Assembly (NCBI RefSeq): GCF_001832905.1
Contig: NZ_MKIR01000001.1
Coordinates: 246,855 to 304,856 of the forward strand
Length of the DNA: 58,002 nucleotides
DNA from: Floricoccus tropicus
GTDB lineage: Bacteria; Bacillota; Bacilli; Lactobacillales; Streptococcaceae
Reading direction: 5' to 3'
The notes under the pieces are model-generated. The model had not been told where the DNA came from and did no database searches. It saw nothing but the letters and a program-made list of their open reading frames with translations. Positions 27,065-39,465 of the stretch are shown here, piece after piece. How positions within the stretch are numbered: the first letter of the stretch is position 1; the number at the start of each line of letters is the position of its first letter. Position numbers and translations under genes: made by a program.

Positions 27065-27109
27065 TAGATTAAATAAAAATTCTATTTTTTAAGAAAGGAC
27101 AATAAGGCT

Positions 27110-27457
27110 ATGGTTAATCAAGGAGTTTCTAGTGGGAATGAAACAACTATTATTGTAGTTCTATTCTTTTTTGCAATTGTTTCTTTTATGTTTATCCGAA
27201 GTTTTATGAGATGGAGTAAGAATAACAATTTACCACAAGTCAATACTAGAGCGCGTGTAGTAGCTAAACGAACCGATGTTAATAACTTCAATAAGCCTCT
27301 TACAACAACAAACTATTTTGTGATTTTTGAAGTTGATAGTAATGAGCGGATTGAATTTAATATTCTAGGAAGTGATTATGGTATGGTTGCTGAAGGTGAT
27401 GTTGGAACGCTTGAATATCAAGGTACTATATTTTTAGATTTTAAGAGAGAAAATTGA
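27110..27457 (+). CDS. DUF2500 membrane protein
   Basis: 115 aa: a short exposed N-terminus, one membrane helix (about residues 13-32) and a small beta-rich domain (TRARVVAKRTDV, TTTNYFVIFEVD, GTLEYQGTIFLDF) that fits the DUF2500 family. Function unknown. SD AAAGGA. Transcribed away from the HTH array and ended by the hairpin at 27467. Confidence 0.82.
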   Translation: MVNQGVSSGNETTIIVVLFFFAIVSFMFIRSFMRWSKNNNLPQVNTRARVVAKRTDVNNFNKPLTTTNYFVIFEVDSNERIEFNILGSDYGMVAEGDVGTLEYQGTIFLDFKREN

Positions 27458-27466
27458 ATATAAAAT

Positions 27467-27494
27467 AAAAAACGAGCATGAAAACTCGTTTTTT
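27467..27494. terminator. Terminator after the DUF2500 gene
   Basis: AAAAAACGAG (27467-27476) pairs with CTCGTTTTTT (27485-27494) over an 8-nt loop. Confidence 0.8.
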
Positions 27495-27523
27495 GCTACC
27501 ATTTTACTACCTTTACAAAAAAT

Positions 27524-27551
27524 AAAAAAACCAAACCCATAAAGGCTTGGT
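27524..27551 (-). terminator. Terminator of the suf operon
   Basis: On the minus strand ACCAAGCC pairs with GGTTTGGT (27530-27551, one G-T pair), followed by a run of T. Confidence 0.8.
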
Positions 27552-27571
27552 ATATAAAGACTTATTAACAA

Positions 27572-28981
27572 TTACCCAACAGAACCTTCCATTTCATACG
27601 AAATCAAGCGGTTTAACTCAACTGCGTATTCCATAGGTAGTTCTTTTGTGAATGGTTCTACGAATCCCATAACGATCATTTCTGTTGCTTCACTTTCTGA
27701 CAAGCCACGGCTCATTAGGTAGTAAAGTTGTTCTTCTGAGATTTTTGATACTTTTGCTTCGTGTTCCAATGCTACTTGGCTGTTGTGGATTTCATTAAAT
27801 GGTACTGTATCTGATTTAGAGATATCGTCCATAATGATTGTGTCACATTCAATATGAGAATTTGATTTCTTACTATCTTTGTTGAAAGTAACTTGTCCAC
27901 GGTAGTTAACTTCCCCACCACCTCTAGAAATTGATTTTGAAACAATTGAACTAGATGTATGAGGAGCATTGTGAATCATTTTAGCACCTGTATCTTGAAT
28001 TTGACCAGTGTTAGCAAAGGCAATAGAAAGCATTGTCCCACGCGCACCAGGTCCGTCAAGGAATACTGCTGGGTACTTCATAGTTTTCTTGGCACCAAGG
28101 TTACCATCGATCCACTCTACTGTCGCGTTATCAAGAGCTCTAGCACGTTTAGTTACTAGGTTGAACACGTTGTCAGACCAGTTTTGGATAGTAGAGTAAC
28201 GTACATAAGCACCTTCTAGGGCAAAAATTTCTACTACTGCGGCGTGTAAACTGTTTGATGAGTAGGTTGGAGCTGTACATCCTTCAACGTAGTGAACGCT
28301 TGCGCCTTCATCAACTACAATTAAAGTACGTTCAAACTGACCAGTATTTTCATTGTTAATACGGAAGTATGTTTGAAGAGGAATATCTACTTTCACACCT
28401 TTAGGTACATAAATAAATGTTCCACCTGACCAAACGGCAGAGTTTAGAGCCGCAAGTTTATTATCAGTTGGAGGTACTAATTTAGCGAAATATTTTTTGA
28501 AAATTTCAGGGTACTCTTTTAAGGCAGAGTCAGTATCAGTAAATACAATTCCAAGCTTAGTGAATTCGTCTTTCATGTTATGATAAACTACTTCACTCTC
28601 ATATTGTGCGCTTGCACCCGCAAGATAAGCACGTTCAGCTTCTGGAATACCAATTTTTTCAAAAGTTTCTTTGATTTTTTCTGGTACATCATCCCAGTCA
28701 CGGGCAGGTTTATCAGATGCTTTTTGATAGTAAATAATATCATCAAAATCTACATCATCAAGACTTGGCCCCCAAGTTGGTAAATCCATTTTTCTAAATG
28801 CTTGATATGATTTAAGACGGAAATCAAGCATCCATTCTGGTTCATTCTTTTCAGCTGAGATTTGACGAACTATTTCTTCAGTAAGTCCCTTCCCTGTTGA
28901 GTATACAGGTGTTACATCATCATGAAATCCGAATTTATATTCTTCGAGTTCAATTGGTTTTGGTGTTACTTTATCACTCAC
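27572..28981 (-). CDS. sufB: Fe-S cluster scaffold protein SufB
   Basis: 469 aa, full length, beginning with GTG behind AAAGGAG. SufB is the scaffold on which Fe-S clusters are assembled together with SufC and SufD. The N-terminal helical part and the C-terminal beta-helix (for example [26 protein letters not shown]) are present, with [20 protein letters not shown] shared with SufD. It is the last gene of the operon and is separated from sufU by an unusual 310-nt gap. Confidence 0.97.
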   Translation of the reverse strand: MSDKVTPKPIELEEYKFGFHDDVTPVYSTGKGLTEEIVRQISAEKNEPEWMLDFRLKSYQAFRKMDLPTWGPSLDDVDFDDIIYYQKASDKPARDWDDVPEKIKETFEKIGIPEAERAYLAGASAQYESEVVYHNMKDEFTKLGIVFTDTDSALKEYPEIFKKYFAKLVPPTDNKLAALNSAVWSGGTFIYVPKGVKVDIPLQTYFRINNENTGQFERTLIVVDEGASVHYVEGCTAPTYSSNSLHAAVVEIFALEGAYVRYSTIQNWSDNVFNLVTKRARALDNATVEWIDGNLGAKKTMKYPAVFLDGPGARGTMLSIAFANTGQIQDTGAKMIHNAPHTSSSIVSKSISRGGGEVNYRGQVTFNKDSKKSNSHIECDTIIMDDISKSDTVPFNEIHNSQVALEHEAKVSKISEEQLYYLMSRGLSESEATEMIVMGFVEPFTKELPMEYAVELNRLISYEMEGSVG

Positions 28982-29044
28982 AAGATTCTCCTTTTCTAGA
29001 ATAATTTAAAGCATATATTCCTTAAATTATTTCTTATTACTAGG

Positions 29045-29281
29045 TTGTAGTTACTTTGACAAATTATCAAGCAACTTTGGTGCTTACAACACCTTTTATT
29101 CAAGGTTTCAGCAACTAATACTGAGATTTCCATTGTTCCCAAGTATTAAGCAGTCGCTTCAACACCTTATCTACGGGCTACAATCACTAAACTTTCTTAT
29201 ACTACTTCACATCTGGCCCGCAAAAACTTTGCGAGTTAATGTACAAAATGTTCAGATGTATAGAAAGTTTGAACAGTGATT
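29045..29281 (-). ncRNA. Candidate structured RNA between sufU and sufB
   Basis: The 28982-29291 gap is the only intergenic stretch over 300 nt and can fold extensively as suf mRNA. Domain 1: AATCACT plus AAACTTTCT (29281-29262, 4-nt bulge) pairs with AGAAAGTTT-AGTGATT (29197-29182), continues with ATCTG/CAGAT and is capped by CTCGCAAA/TTTGCGGG (29235-29217). Domain 2: TTGTAG (29183-29178) pairs with CTACAA (29050-29045), enclosing AAGGT/ACCTT, AGCGACT/AGTTGCT, TAATACT/AGTATTA and a GGTGT/GCACC hairpin. I do not recognise the family. Confidence 0.45.
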
Positions 29282-29291
29282 TTCGCACCTT

Positions 29292-32276
<2,985 letters not shown>

Positions 32277-32289
32277 TATCTTAGCCTCC

Positions 32290-33063
32290 TTAAGCTTCTT
32301 CTTCTTTATATTCAATACCTAATTCTTTAGAAATTCCAGCATAACCTTCAGCTTCAAGACGACGAGCTAAATCAGCATCACCAGTCATTACAACACGGCC
32401 ATCCATCATGATATGAACAACATCTGGAGTGATATAGTTAAGTAGACGTTGGTAGTGAGTAATGATTAAAGCACCAAAGTTTTCACCACGCATAGCATTG
32501 ATTCCTTTTGATACAACTTTAAGGGCATCAATATCAAGACCTGAGTCAATTTCATCAAGAATTGCAAATGTAGGTTCTAACATTAATAATTGAAGAATTT
32601 CATTACGTTTCTTTTCTCCACCAGAGAAGCCTTCATTTAAGTAACGTTCAGCCATATCTTCATGCATATTAAGTAAAGACATTTTTTCATCTAATTTTGT
32701 AATAAAGTCCATAACTGAAATCTTATCATCTTCATCACGACGTGCATTCATTGCTGCACGCATAAATTCTGCATTTGTAATACCAGGAATTTCTGATGGG
32801 TATTGCATAGCGAGGAATAATCCAAGGCGAGCACGTTCGTCAACTTCCATTTCAAGAATATTCTCACCATCAAGCAAGATTTCCCCTTGAGTTACTTCAT
32901 AATTAGGGTTCCCCATAATTGCTGCTGAAAGTGTTGATTTACCTGTTCCGTTTGGTCCCATGATTGCATGGATTTCATCTGTATTGATTGTTAAATCTAC
33001 ACCTTTAAGGATTTCTTTATCCTCAATACTAACGTGTAAATCTTTAATTTCTAAAACTGACAT
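32290..33063 (-). CDS. sufC: Fe-S assembly ATPase SufC
   Basis: 257 aa from the ATG at 33063 (SD GGAGAGG); an in-frame codon at 33093 is less likely. ABC ATPase with Walker A GPNGTGKST, the SufC signature FSGGEKKRNE and Walker B FAILDEIDSGLD. It drives conformational changes in the SufBCD scaffold. First gene of the operon. Confidence 0.97.
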   Translation of the reverse strand: MSVLEIKDLHVSIEDKEILKGVDLTINTDEIHAIMGPNGTGKSTLSAAIMGNPNYEVTQGEILLDGENILEMEVDERARLGLFLAMQYPSEIPGITNAEFMRAAMNARRDEDDKISVMDFITKLDEKMSLLNMHEDMAERYLNEGFSGGEKKRNEILQLLMLEPTFAILDEIDSGLDIDALKVVSKGINAMRGENFGALIITHYQRLLNYITPDVVHIMMDGRVVMTGDADLARRLEAEGYAGISKELGIEYKEEEA

Positions 33064-33130
33064 AAACTTTCCTCTCCTTTGTTTATTAAACAAATTTCTT
33101 ATTAAAATGATTTATGAAACCACTACCACC

Positions 33131-33159
33131 ATTATAAATAAAAAAAGACAGACTTTCAA
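33131..33159 (-). promoter_or_regulatory. Promoter of the suf operon
   Basis: TTGAAA (33154-33159), 17-nt spacer, TATAAT (33131-33136), start near 33124. The -35 hexamer lies in the loop of the upstream terminator hairpin. Confidence 0.65.
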
Positions 33160-33170
33160 AAAATCTGTCT
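33140..33170 (-). terminator. Terminator of the TagO/RgpG-type gene
   Basis: On the minus strand AGACAGA (33170-33164) pairs with TCTGTCT (33152-33146), then seven T residues. It overlaps the suf promoter. Confidence 0.8.
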
Positions 33171-33211
33171 AAACTATCTTACATTTTGCGTTCTTTAGCT
33201 GTATTTTCTAT

Positions 33212-34336
33212 TTATTTTTTTGAATTTCCAATTTTTGCAAACATTTTCAGTAATGGCTGACGATCTTTGCCCCAAATACCAACAGTTTCTAAAAAAAGTT
33301 CCAATCCAAAAATACTAGCAATTATGAGCATTGTTCCTCCAACTCTACCAGAAAAATTTAATATAATTGATATCAGTGAAAAAATTAATGCAATTCCATA
33401 AATAACCAAAACAGCTGCTCTATGACTAAGACCTAAGCTTAACAATCTGTGGTGTAGATGCATCTTATCAGCAACTGAAACTTTTTGATTGTTCAATTTT
33501 CTTCTGATTATTGCAACTAAAGTATCTGTTACAGGAACTCCTAAAATAAGCATTGGGGTTAACACAGCAACTGCCGTTGCATTTTTCAATCCCTGCAAAC
33601 TGAGAACTGAAATCATAAAGCCTAAATATAGTGCTCCTGTATCGCCTAAGTATATTTTTGCCGGGAAAAAATTATATGGTAGAAATCCAATTATTGCTGC
33701 ACATAAAACGAAAATTGTAATTGGTAAAAAAACATTAACAGTACCAAGGAACAAATAAGAAACTATTCCCATTGTAAATAGACTAATTAATGAAACTCCA
33801 CTAGCTAGACCATCTAGTCCATCTATTATATTAACTGCATTTGTAATGGAGATTATCCAGATTACAGTCAAAACAAGAGATAGCCATGGGGGGAAGTTAA
33901 GAATTGGACCACCAAATGGAATCTTGAAATTATCAAATCGGAATTTAGAAAATCCCCAAATAGTGACTGCTGCAATTATCATACCAAACATTTTCCATTT
34001 AGGAGATAACTCTTTAATATCATCAATTAATCCCGTTATTATAATGATAATACTTGATAAAACTAAAGGTAGGACATAATCAAAATAATTTAAAAAACCT
34101 TTTGATGTCTTCGTATCACCAACTATGTATGTTAAAAATACTAATGCAGAGAGAGTGAATGAAAAGAAGATGGCAAGACCACCTGCGCTAGGCATATCAA
34201 CTTTGTTAATTCTGCGCGCATTTGGTTTATCCACAGCTCCAATTTTTTTGACCAGTCTAATTACAACTGGCGTTATAATGAAACTGAAAGTAGCCGTTAT
34301 TAGCAATACTATCAGATATTTTATTACAAATGGCAT
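33212..34336 (-). CDS. Undecaprenyl-phosphate GlcNAc-1-phosphate transferase, TagO/RgpG type
   Basis: 374-aa polytopic enzyme of the MraY/WecA family. It transfers GlcNAc-1-P from UDP-GlcNAc to undecaprenyl phosphate, the first step of wall teichoic acid or rhamnose-glucose polysaccharide synthesis. Motifs: the basic-rich N-terminal loop DKPNARRINK, NAVNIIDGLDGLASG with the catalytic acidic pair, and DKMHLHHRLL near the end. In streptococci the gene in this place, between mecA and sufC, is rgpG. Confidence 0.92.
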   Translation of the reverse strand: MPFVIKYLIVLLITATFSFIITPVVIRLVKKIGAVDKPNARRINKVDMPSAGGLAIFFSFTLSALVFLTYIVGDTKTSKGFLNYFDYVLPLVLSSIIIIITGLIDDIKELSPKWKMFGMIIAAVTIWGFSKFRFDNFKIPFGGPILNFPPWLSLVLTVIWIISITNAVNIIDGLDGLASGVSLISLFTMGIVSYLFLGTVNVFLPITIFVLCAAIIGFLPYNFFPAKIYLGDTGALYLGFMISVLSLQGLKNATAVAVLTPMLILGVPVTDTLVAIIRRKLNNQKVSVADKMHLHHRLLSLGLSHRAAVLVIYGIALIFSLISIILNFSGRVGGTMLIIASIFGLELFLETVGIWGKDRQPLLKMFAKIGNSKK

Positions 34337-34398
34337 ATTTATCTCGAATCTAAATTTATCTCGTTTATTATAATCTAATATCTATTATAACAAAAAAC

Positions 34399-34416
34399 TG
34401 GCAAGTTTCCTTACCA
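34399..34416 (-). terminator. Terminator of mecA
   Basis: On the minus strand TGGTAAG pairs with CTTGCCA (one mismatch) over a 4-nt loop, followed by a G and six T residues. Confidence 0.65.
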
Positions 34417-34427
34417 ATTATGAATTT

Positions 34428-35153
34428 TTACATTTGACGTAATATATCAAGTGCATCATACTCAATCAATGATTGACCATACTCTGTAAGTGTTTCCCTC
34501 GTTACTCGCTCATCTTGTCCAAATTCTAACATTTGAGAATGTATGCTTTTAACAAGTTTTGGTCCCATCAATTTTTGATTTTGAAGAATAGTCATATAAT
34601 ATTTATCTAAATATTTATAAAGTTCACTTTCCTCTACACTCTGATTAATATTTTTAGCCATATTTACAGCATCATCAATATTTCTAAATTTTAATGTGAA
34701 GTAAGTATATTCTGGAAGTTCTTTTTCTTCATCTTCTTCCATGGGAATATCATCTAAATCACTTTCATTAATTCCACCAAATAACATCTCAGCTGCTTTA
34801 TTCAAATCTACATTTTCAGGTAAGTCACCATTCTCTGCTCTTGATTTAATCATGTTTTCTAGTGCCTTAGTAAATTCCTCTGGATCAGAAGGTAAATCTA
34901 AATCTTCCATATTTACTTTTTCACCACGAACCATTAAATCAATTCCTTTTGAATTTGGTCTAACTTGAAAGCTAACAACATCACTTTCAATAAACTTATC
35001 TGAAATATCTAATTCGCTTGAAATATCATAAAATAATTCTTCAACTGCATCTTGGTTTGTTAAAAATTCTGATAAATTGATACCACGATCTCGTAGATCA
35101 TCAAAAGTCATTTTTATTTTTATTGTATTTTCATTTATGTTTTCTAATTCCAT
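34428..35153 (-). CDS. mecA: Adaptor protein MecA
   Basis: 241 aa. MecA delivers substrates such as competence factors to the ClpC-ClpP protease. The N-terminal substrate-binding region (MELENINENTIKIKMTFDDL) and the C-terminal Clp-binding domain (about 140-241, EYTYFTLKFRNIDDAVNMA) are separated by an acidic linker. The position before the TagO/RgpG-type gene is as in streptococci. Confidence 0.95.
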   Translation of the reverse strand: MELENINENTIKIKMTFDDLRDRGINLSEFLTNQDAVEELFYDISSELDISDKFIESDVVSFQVRPNSKGIDLMVRGEKVNMEDLDLPSDPEEFTKALENMIKSRAENGDLPENVDLNKAAEMLFGGINESDLDDIPMEEDEEKELPEYTYFTLKFRNIDDAVNMAKNINQSVEESELYKYLDKYYMTILQNQKLMGPKLVKSIHSQMLEFGQDERVTRETLTEYGQSLIEYDALDILRQM

Positions 35154-35211
35154 AATGACCTCGCTTGCTTTTTTTGATTAGGGGTATTATACATATTATA
35201 ACATATTTTAT

Positions 35212-35856
35212 CTATACTAGTCTTGATATGGCTTCTGATAAACCACTTACTTTCAGAGTGGCTTTTGACTGATTCATACCAAATCTTGTATCTTCTATTG
35301 CCCATACATCAGATCCTGAATTAACTCCTGCTTCAATACCTTTTTCACTATCTTCGATGATTAAAGCCTCTTGTGGATCTACGTCTAATTTATTGATAGC
35401 TGAAATGTAAATTTCAGGATTTGGTTTAGTCTCTTTAAAATCTTCACCACTTAAAATTACAGTGAAATATTTTCTAAGATTATTTTCTTCAAGCATTAAA
35501 TCTATATCATGATTTGTTGAGCTTGAAGCTAAAGCTAATTTATAACCAATTTTTTTCAAGGTATTTAGCACTTCATCTACATTATCAAATAATAATTCCT
35601 TGTATGGTAAAGGATTATTTTTCTTGTGCTCTATGTAATCTTTTTGAAGTTTTTCAATATCCCATTTATCATATTCATCTCCAAGTATCTTTGGCCAAAT
35701 TCCTTTCATATTGCCCCCAATAAAAAAGCTAGGTTTAAGATGGTCAATACTGATACCTTGAGAATTCATAAAATCTTGTCGGCGATTATAATAAAATTGT
35801 TCTGTATCTACTAGGACTCCGTCCATATCAAAAATAATTGCTTTATATTTATTCAT
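35212..35856 (-). CDS. HAD-superfamily phosphatase, beta-phosphoglucomutase-like
   Basis: 214 aa. Motif I DMDGVLVDT is at residues 10-18, motif II LASSST near 110, the lysine in KPNPEIY and the acidic motif III IIEDSEKGIEAG. A C1 helical cap fits the phosphoglucomutase/phosphatase branch, but the substrate is unknown. No mutase-specific feature can be confirmed by eye. Confidence 0.9.
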   Translation of the reverse strand: MNKYKAIIFDMDGVLVDTEQFYYNRRQDFMNSQGISIDHLKPSFFIGGNMKGIWPKILGDEYDKWDIEKLQKDYIEHKKNNPLPYKELLFDNVDEVLNTLKKIGYKLALASSSTNHDIDLMLEENNLRKYFTVILSGEDFKETKPNPEIYISAINKLDVDPQEALIIEDSEKGIEAGVNSGSDVWAIEDTRFGMNQSKATLKVSGLSEAISRLV

Positions 35857-35883
35857 AATTAAATATTATAGCATAAAATTCAC

Positions 35884-35911
35884 TTGAAAATATTCTGAAT
35901 TTTGTTATAAT
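35884..35911 (+). promoter_or_regulatory. Promoter of the aspartate kinase gene
   Basis: TTGAAA (35884-35889), 16-nt spacer, TATAAT (35906-35911). The leader is only about 24 nt, too short for a lysine riboswitch. Confidence 0.7.
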
Positions 35912-35941
35912 TTTCCTAATACATTTTTATTTGGAGGAATT

Positions 35942-37288
35942 ATGAAGGTAGTTAAATTTGGAGGTTCTTCGGTTGCCAGTGCCCCACAAATTGATAAGGT
36001 TTTTAATATTATCAAAAGTGATCCTAATCGTAAGTTTGTCGTGGTGAGTGCACCGGGAAAAAGATTTGCAGAGGATACTAAAGTAACTGATGCTCTTATA
36101 GCTTATTACAATGCTGTAAAAAATAAGGGGGATGTTGAAACAAGCCAAAACTGGCTTATTGACCGCTACTCTGAAATAACTACTGATTTAAATTTATCAG
36201 ATAAAATAATTGAAGAAATAAAAAACAACATCTTATCTCTTGCTGAATTAGATGTAGATAATGATGTTTTTGCTTATGATTCTTTTCTTGCTGCAGGGGA
36301 AAATAATAATGCTATACTCATAGCTGAATATTTTGATAATCAAGGTTTGAAAGCCCAATATATTAATCCTAAGAAAGCTGGTATTTTTGTTACCGAAGAG
36401 CCTGGTGATGCTCGTTTGCTTGATGAGAGCAATAAAAAGATTAATGAATTAAACGACCTTGATGGTGTCCTTGTAATTCCAGGTTTTTTTGGAATTACTG
36501 AAAAAGGAAAAATTTGTACTTTCTCTCGTGGAGGAAGTGATATAACAGGTAGTATTATTGCAGCAGGTACTAATGCTGATATTTATGAGAACTTCACTGA
36601 TGTTGATGGTATTTTTGTTGCTCATCCTGGAATAATTGAAAATCCTGAGTCTATTTCAGAAGTAACCTACAAAGAAATGCGAGAGCTTTCATATGCAGGT
36701 TTTTCAGTCTTACATGATGAAGCACTTGTCCCTGCAAGACTAGCAGGTGTACCTATTGTAATTAAAAATACCAATAATCCAAATCATCCAGGTACAAAAA
36801 TCACTACCGAAAGAAAAGATAACTCTAGACCCGTAATTGGAATTGCAGCTGAAAGTAATTTTGCAAGTATTAATATATCAAAATATTTAATGAATAGAGA
36901 AGTTGGTTTTGGACGTAAAGTCTTACAGAGTCTCGAAGATAACAATATTCGTTTCGAGCATATGCCAACTGGTATTGATGATTTGTCAGTAATTATTCGT
37001 TCACGTTTTTTGACTGCTGAACTTGAGGAAAAAGTACTAACTGAACTACAAGAAGCTTTGAATCCAGATGAACTTCATCTGGAAAAGGATTTGTCTGTAA
37101 TCGTTATCGTTGGTGAAGGAATGAAGGAACATATTGGTGTTACCTCAACAGCAACTCGTGCATTATCAGATGCAGGAATTAACTTGGAAATGCTCAGCCA
37201 AGGTTCAAGTGAGGTTTCAGTAATGTTTGTAGTAAAAGGTGATCAAGAAAAAGAAGCAATAACCGCTTTATATGATGCATTTTTCTAA
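35942..37288 (+). CDS. Aspartate kinase
   Basis: 448 aa, catalysing the first step toward lysine, threonine and methionine. The nucleotide-binding start MKVVKFGGSSVAS, the CTFSRGGSDITG motif and two C-terminal ACT regions (about 300-448, with VIVIVGEGMKEHIGVTSTA) mark a monofunctional class III-like enzyme that is probably feedback regulated. SD TGGAGGAA. No other amino-acid biosynthesis gene is adjacent. Confidence 0.94.
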   Translation: MKVVKFGGSSVASAPQIDKVFNIIKSDPNRKFVVVSAPGKRFAEDTKVTDALIAYYNAVKNKGDVETSQNWLIDRYSEITTDLNLSDKIIEEIKNNILSLAELDVDNDVFAYDSFLAAGENNNAILIAEYFDNQGLKAQYINPKKAGIFVTEEPGDARLLDESNKKINELNDLDGVLVIPGFFGITEKGKICTFSRGGSDITGSIIAAGTNADIYENFTDVDGIFVAHPGIIENPESISEVTYKEMRELSYAGFSVLHDEALVPARLAGVPIVIKNTNNPNHPGTKITTERKDNSRPVIGIAAESNFASINISKYLMNREVGFGRKVLQSLEDNNIRFEHMPTGIDDLSVIIRSRFLTAELEEKVLTELQEALNPDELHLEKDLSVIVIVGEGMKEHIGVTSTATRALSDAGINLEMLSQGSSEVSVMFVVKGDQEKEAITALYDAFF

Positions 37289-37320
37289 TCATTGAACTTT
37301 TAAAAACTACATCTCTATAT

Positions 37321-37359
37321 AAAAAGAACTAGATCCCAAATTGGGATTTAGTTCTTTTT
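37321..37359. terminator. Bidirectional terminator between aspartate kinase gene and rpoE
   Basis: AAAAGAACTA-g-ATCCCA (37321-37337) pairs with TGGGAT-t-TAGTTCTTTT (37341-37357), a long stem with A- and T-runs at its ends. Confidence 0.88.
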
Positions 37360-37363
37360 TTGT

Positions 37364-37942
37364 TTATTTAACTTCTTCGTCATTTTCGAAATCGTCTTCA
37401 TCATCTTCATCATCTTCATCATCTTCATCAATGTCGACTTCTTCGTTATCATCATCAATAACAACTTCTGCTAACTCAGAATCATAAGCTTCCACTTCAC
37501 TCTTTTCGTCATCTGGGTTTTCATCATCATAGTTGTCATCATCAGTATATTCATCATCTTCAGGATCATCATCGGAATAATCAATGGCGTCATCAAGATC
37601 AGCAAATGCATTAACTTTCTTGCGTTTTTTCTTGGGACGATCTTCATCATCAACTTCATCAAGAGCAATGATTTCTTCATTAATTTCATCAATTGCATAC
37701 CAAGCTCTTAGTGCCCATACATTTCCACCGAGTGGAATAAAGCTTCCATCAGTATTCAAATCAGTATAGAATGTTGAAAGATTAGCTCTAATATCCGCAT
37801 CACTTCTTTCAAGATAATCTTGAATAGCGTTGACAAGAACAGAGAATTCCATTTCTTTTCCATTTTGTTCAAGCATAGCATGAGCAACTTCAATCATAGA
37901 AAGTTCATCTTTGTTTTGTCCTTCAAATACTTCAATTTTCAA
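37364..37942 (-). CDS. rpoE: DNA-directed RNA polymerase subunit delta
   Basis: 192 aa beginning with TTG behind AGGGG. The delta subunit of Gram-positive RNA polymerase increases specificity and recycling. The N-terminal HARE-HTH domain spans about residues 10-90 ([30 protein letters not shown]); the C-terminal 90 residues are almost all Asp and Glu, the nucleic-acid-mimicking tail. Confidence 0.96.
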   Translation of the reverse strand: MKIEVFEGQNKDELSMIEVAHAMLEQNGKEMEFSVLVNAIQDYLERSDADIRANLSTFYTDLNTDGSFIPLGGNVWALRAWYAIDEINEEIIALDEVDDEDRPKKKRKKVNAFADLDDAIDYSDDDPEDDEYTDDDNYDDENPDDEKSEVEAYDSELAEVVIDDDNEEVDIDEDDEDDEDDEDDFENDEEVK

Positions 37943-38020
37943 ATTTATTTCCCCTACAATTTTTAATTATCGTACTTATGAAAATATATAAATCAATAGT
38001 TTTATAATTCGTATATCATT

Positions 38021-38046
38021 CAAAAGAGGCTAGGAATTCCTAGCCT
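38021..38046 (-). terminator. Terminator of tig
   Basis: Perfect palindrome AGGCTAGGAA/TTCCTAGCCT (38027-38046) followed on the minus strand by CTTTTG. The T-run is short. Confidence 0.65.
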
Positions 38047-38054
38047 ATTGGCAA

Positions 38055-39338
38055 TTATTTAACTACTGCTGTTTCAGTAATTGAATCAACTGCTTTTTTC
38101 ATAGCGATATCATGTTTAAGCATATCTTTTGAAAGTAGGCTTTCAACTTGTTCTTTAGGCATGTTGTATTGTTCAGCTAAATCTGAGATTTCTTTGTCAA
38201 TTTCTTCATCAGTTGTTTCAAAACCTTCTGCAGCAGCGATTGCTTCAATTACTAATCCAGTACGAACGCGTGCATCAGCATCACTTTCATATTGAGCATG
38301 TAAATCTTCTTCAGTAGTACCAGTAATTTGATAGTACATTTCAGGAGATACACCTTGTTGTTGCATGTTACCTAAGAATTCATTCATAGCACGGTGTACT
38401 TCTTCATGAATCATTTCTTCAGGTAATTCAACGATTTCTGCATTTTCTACTGCTTTTTCAATTGCTGCATTTTCTACTGCTTCATCGTATTGAGCTTCTT
38501 TAGCTTTAGCTAATTCTGATTTATATTTTGCTTTCAATTCATCAAGGCTAGCAACTTCTTCATCAATATCTTTAGCTAGTTCATCATCAAGCTCAGGAAC
38601 TTCTTTAGCTTTTACTTCATGAATAGTTGTAACAAACAATGCAGGTTTTCCAGCTAAATCTTCAGCTTGATATTCTTCTGGGAATGTTACATTAACATCA
38701 ACAGTTTCACCAGCTTTATGACCAACTAATTGTTCTTCAAAGCCAGGAATAAATTGACCGCTTCCAAGTTCAAGTGAGAAGTTATCAGCTTTACCACCGT
38801 CAAATTCAACACCATCAACTGAACCAACAAAATCGATTACAACAGTATCTCCGTCTTCAGCAGCGTCTTCTTTAAGAACTAGCTCAGCAAGATTATTACG
38901 TTCACGTTCAATTCTAGCGTTTACTTCTTCGTCAGAAACTTCTTTATCTACGTCAACACTTACTTCAAGGTTTTTGTAATCACCAAGTTTCACTTCTGGT
39001 TTTACAACAACATCAGCAGTGATAACCCATTCTTCACCTTTATCCATTGATTTAATATCAATTTTTGGTTGAGCAACAGGTTCGATAGCTACTTCAGAAA
39101 TAGCTGCTTCATAAGCTTCAGGTAAGATTGCATTCAAAGCTTCTTCGTAAAGAACTTCTTCTCCATACATTTTATCAAATACTGAACGGCTTACTTTACC
39201 TTTACGGAATCCAGGTACATTAAGGTTCTTTTTAACACGGTTAAATGCTTTATCTAATCCTTTGTTAATTGTTTCTTGATCAATTGAAAATGTTACAACA
39301 CCATTATTAGTGCCAGTTTTTTCAAAACTTGCAGTCAT
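38055..39338 (-). CDS. tig: Trigger factor (ribosome-associated chaperone)
   Basis: 427 aa from the ATG at 39338 (SD AAGGAG); the longer open frame upstream is not coding. Ribosome-binding loop [17 protein letters not shown] (the GFRxGKxP signature, with Ser for Pro), PPIase domain about 150-245 ([14 protein letters not shown]) and a helical C-terminal domain. It folds nascent chains and has prolyl isomerase activity. The promoter is overlapped by a 33-bp inverted repeat. Confidence 0.96.
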   Translation of the reverse strand: MTASFEKTGTNNGVVTFSIDQETINKGLDKAFNRVKKNLNVPGFRKGKVSRSVFDKMYGEEVLYEEALNAILPEAYEAAISEVAIEPVAQPKIDIKSMDKGEEWVITADVVVKPEVKLGDYKNLEVSVDVDKEVSDEEVNARIERERNNLAELVLKEDAAEDGDTVVIDFVGSVDGVEFDGGKADNFSLELGSGQFIPGFEEQLVGHKAGETVDVNVTFPEEYQAEDLAGKPALFVTTIHEVKAKEVPELDDELAKDIDEEVASLDELKAKYKSELAKAKEAQYDEAVENAAIEKAVENAEIVELPEEMIHEEVHRAMNEFLGNMQQQGVSPEMYYQITGTTEEDLHAQYESDADARVRTGLVIEAIAAAEGFETTDEEIDKEISDLAEQYNMPKEQVESLLSKDMLKHDIAMKKAVDSITETAVVK

Positions 39339-39411
39339 TATATAGTTCTCCTTATTATTTATAAATTTCGTGTTTAGACACAAAATTCTTAGCTTACAGC
39401 ATATAAACAGT

Positions 39412-39450
39412 ATTATACCATTAAACATTGATTTCTTCAATGTTTAATGG
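39412..39450 (-). promoter_or_regulatory. tig promoter inside a 33-bp inverted repeat
   Basis: Extended -10 TGG-TATAAT (hexamer 39412-39417), 17-nt spacer, -35 TTGAAG (39435-39440). Perfect 14-bp arms CCATTAAACATTGA and TCAATGTTTAATGG (39418-39431, 39437-39450) cover the spacer and -35. Confidence 0.6.
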
Positions 39451-39465
39451 TTAAAACAGCACTTA

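Noticed and set aside
28996-29133. 45-codon cysteine-containing ORF in the suf gap (minus strand)
   Set aside because: The ATG has only a close GGGAAC and the frame runs through all predicted stems; the composition looks incidental. An RNA structure explains the region better.
28982-29291. T-box, tmRNA, 6S RNA, RNase P RNA or group I intron in the suf gap
   Set aside because: Signature words such as TGGAACCGCG, the tRNA-like tmRNA end, or conserved RNase P and intron core motifs are missing.
35854-35941. Lysine riboswitch or T-box before aspartate kinase
   Set aside because: The predicted leader is only about 24-30 nt.
37471-37769. ORFs on both strands inside the acidic tail of rpoE
   Set aside because: Produced by the simple GAT/GAA repeats in other frames.
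39339-39440. N-terminal extension of trigger factor
   Set aside because: The SD-ATG at 39338 gives the correct family start and the promoter lies inside the extension.
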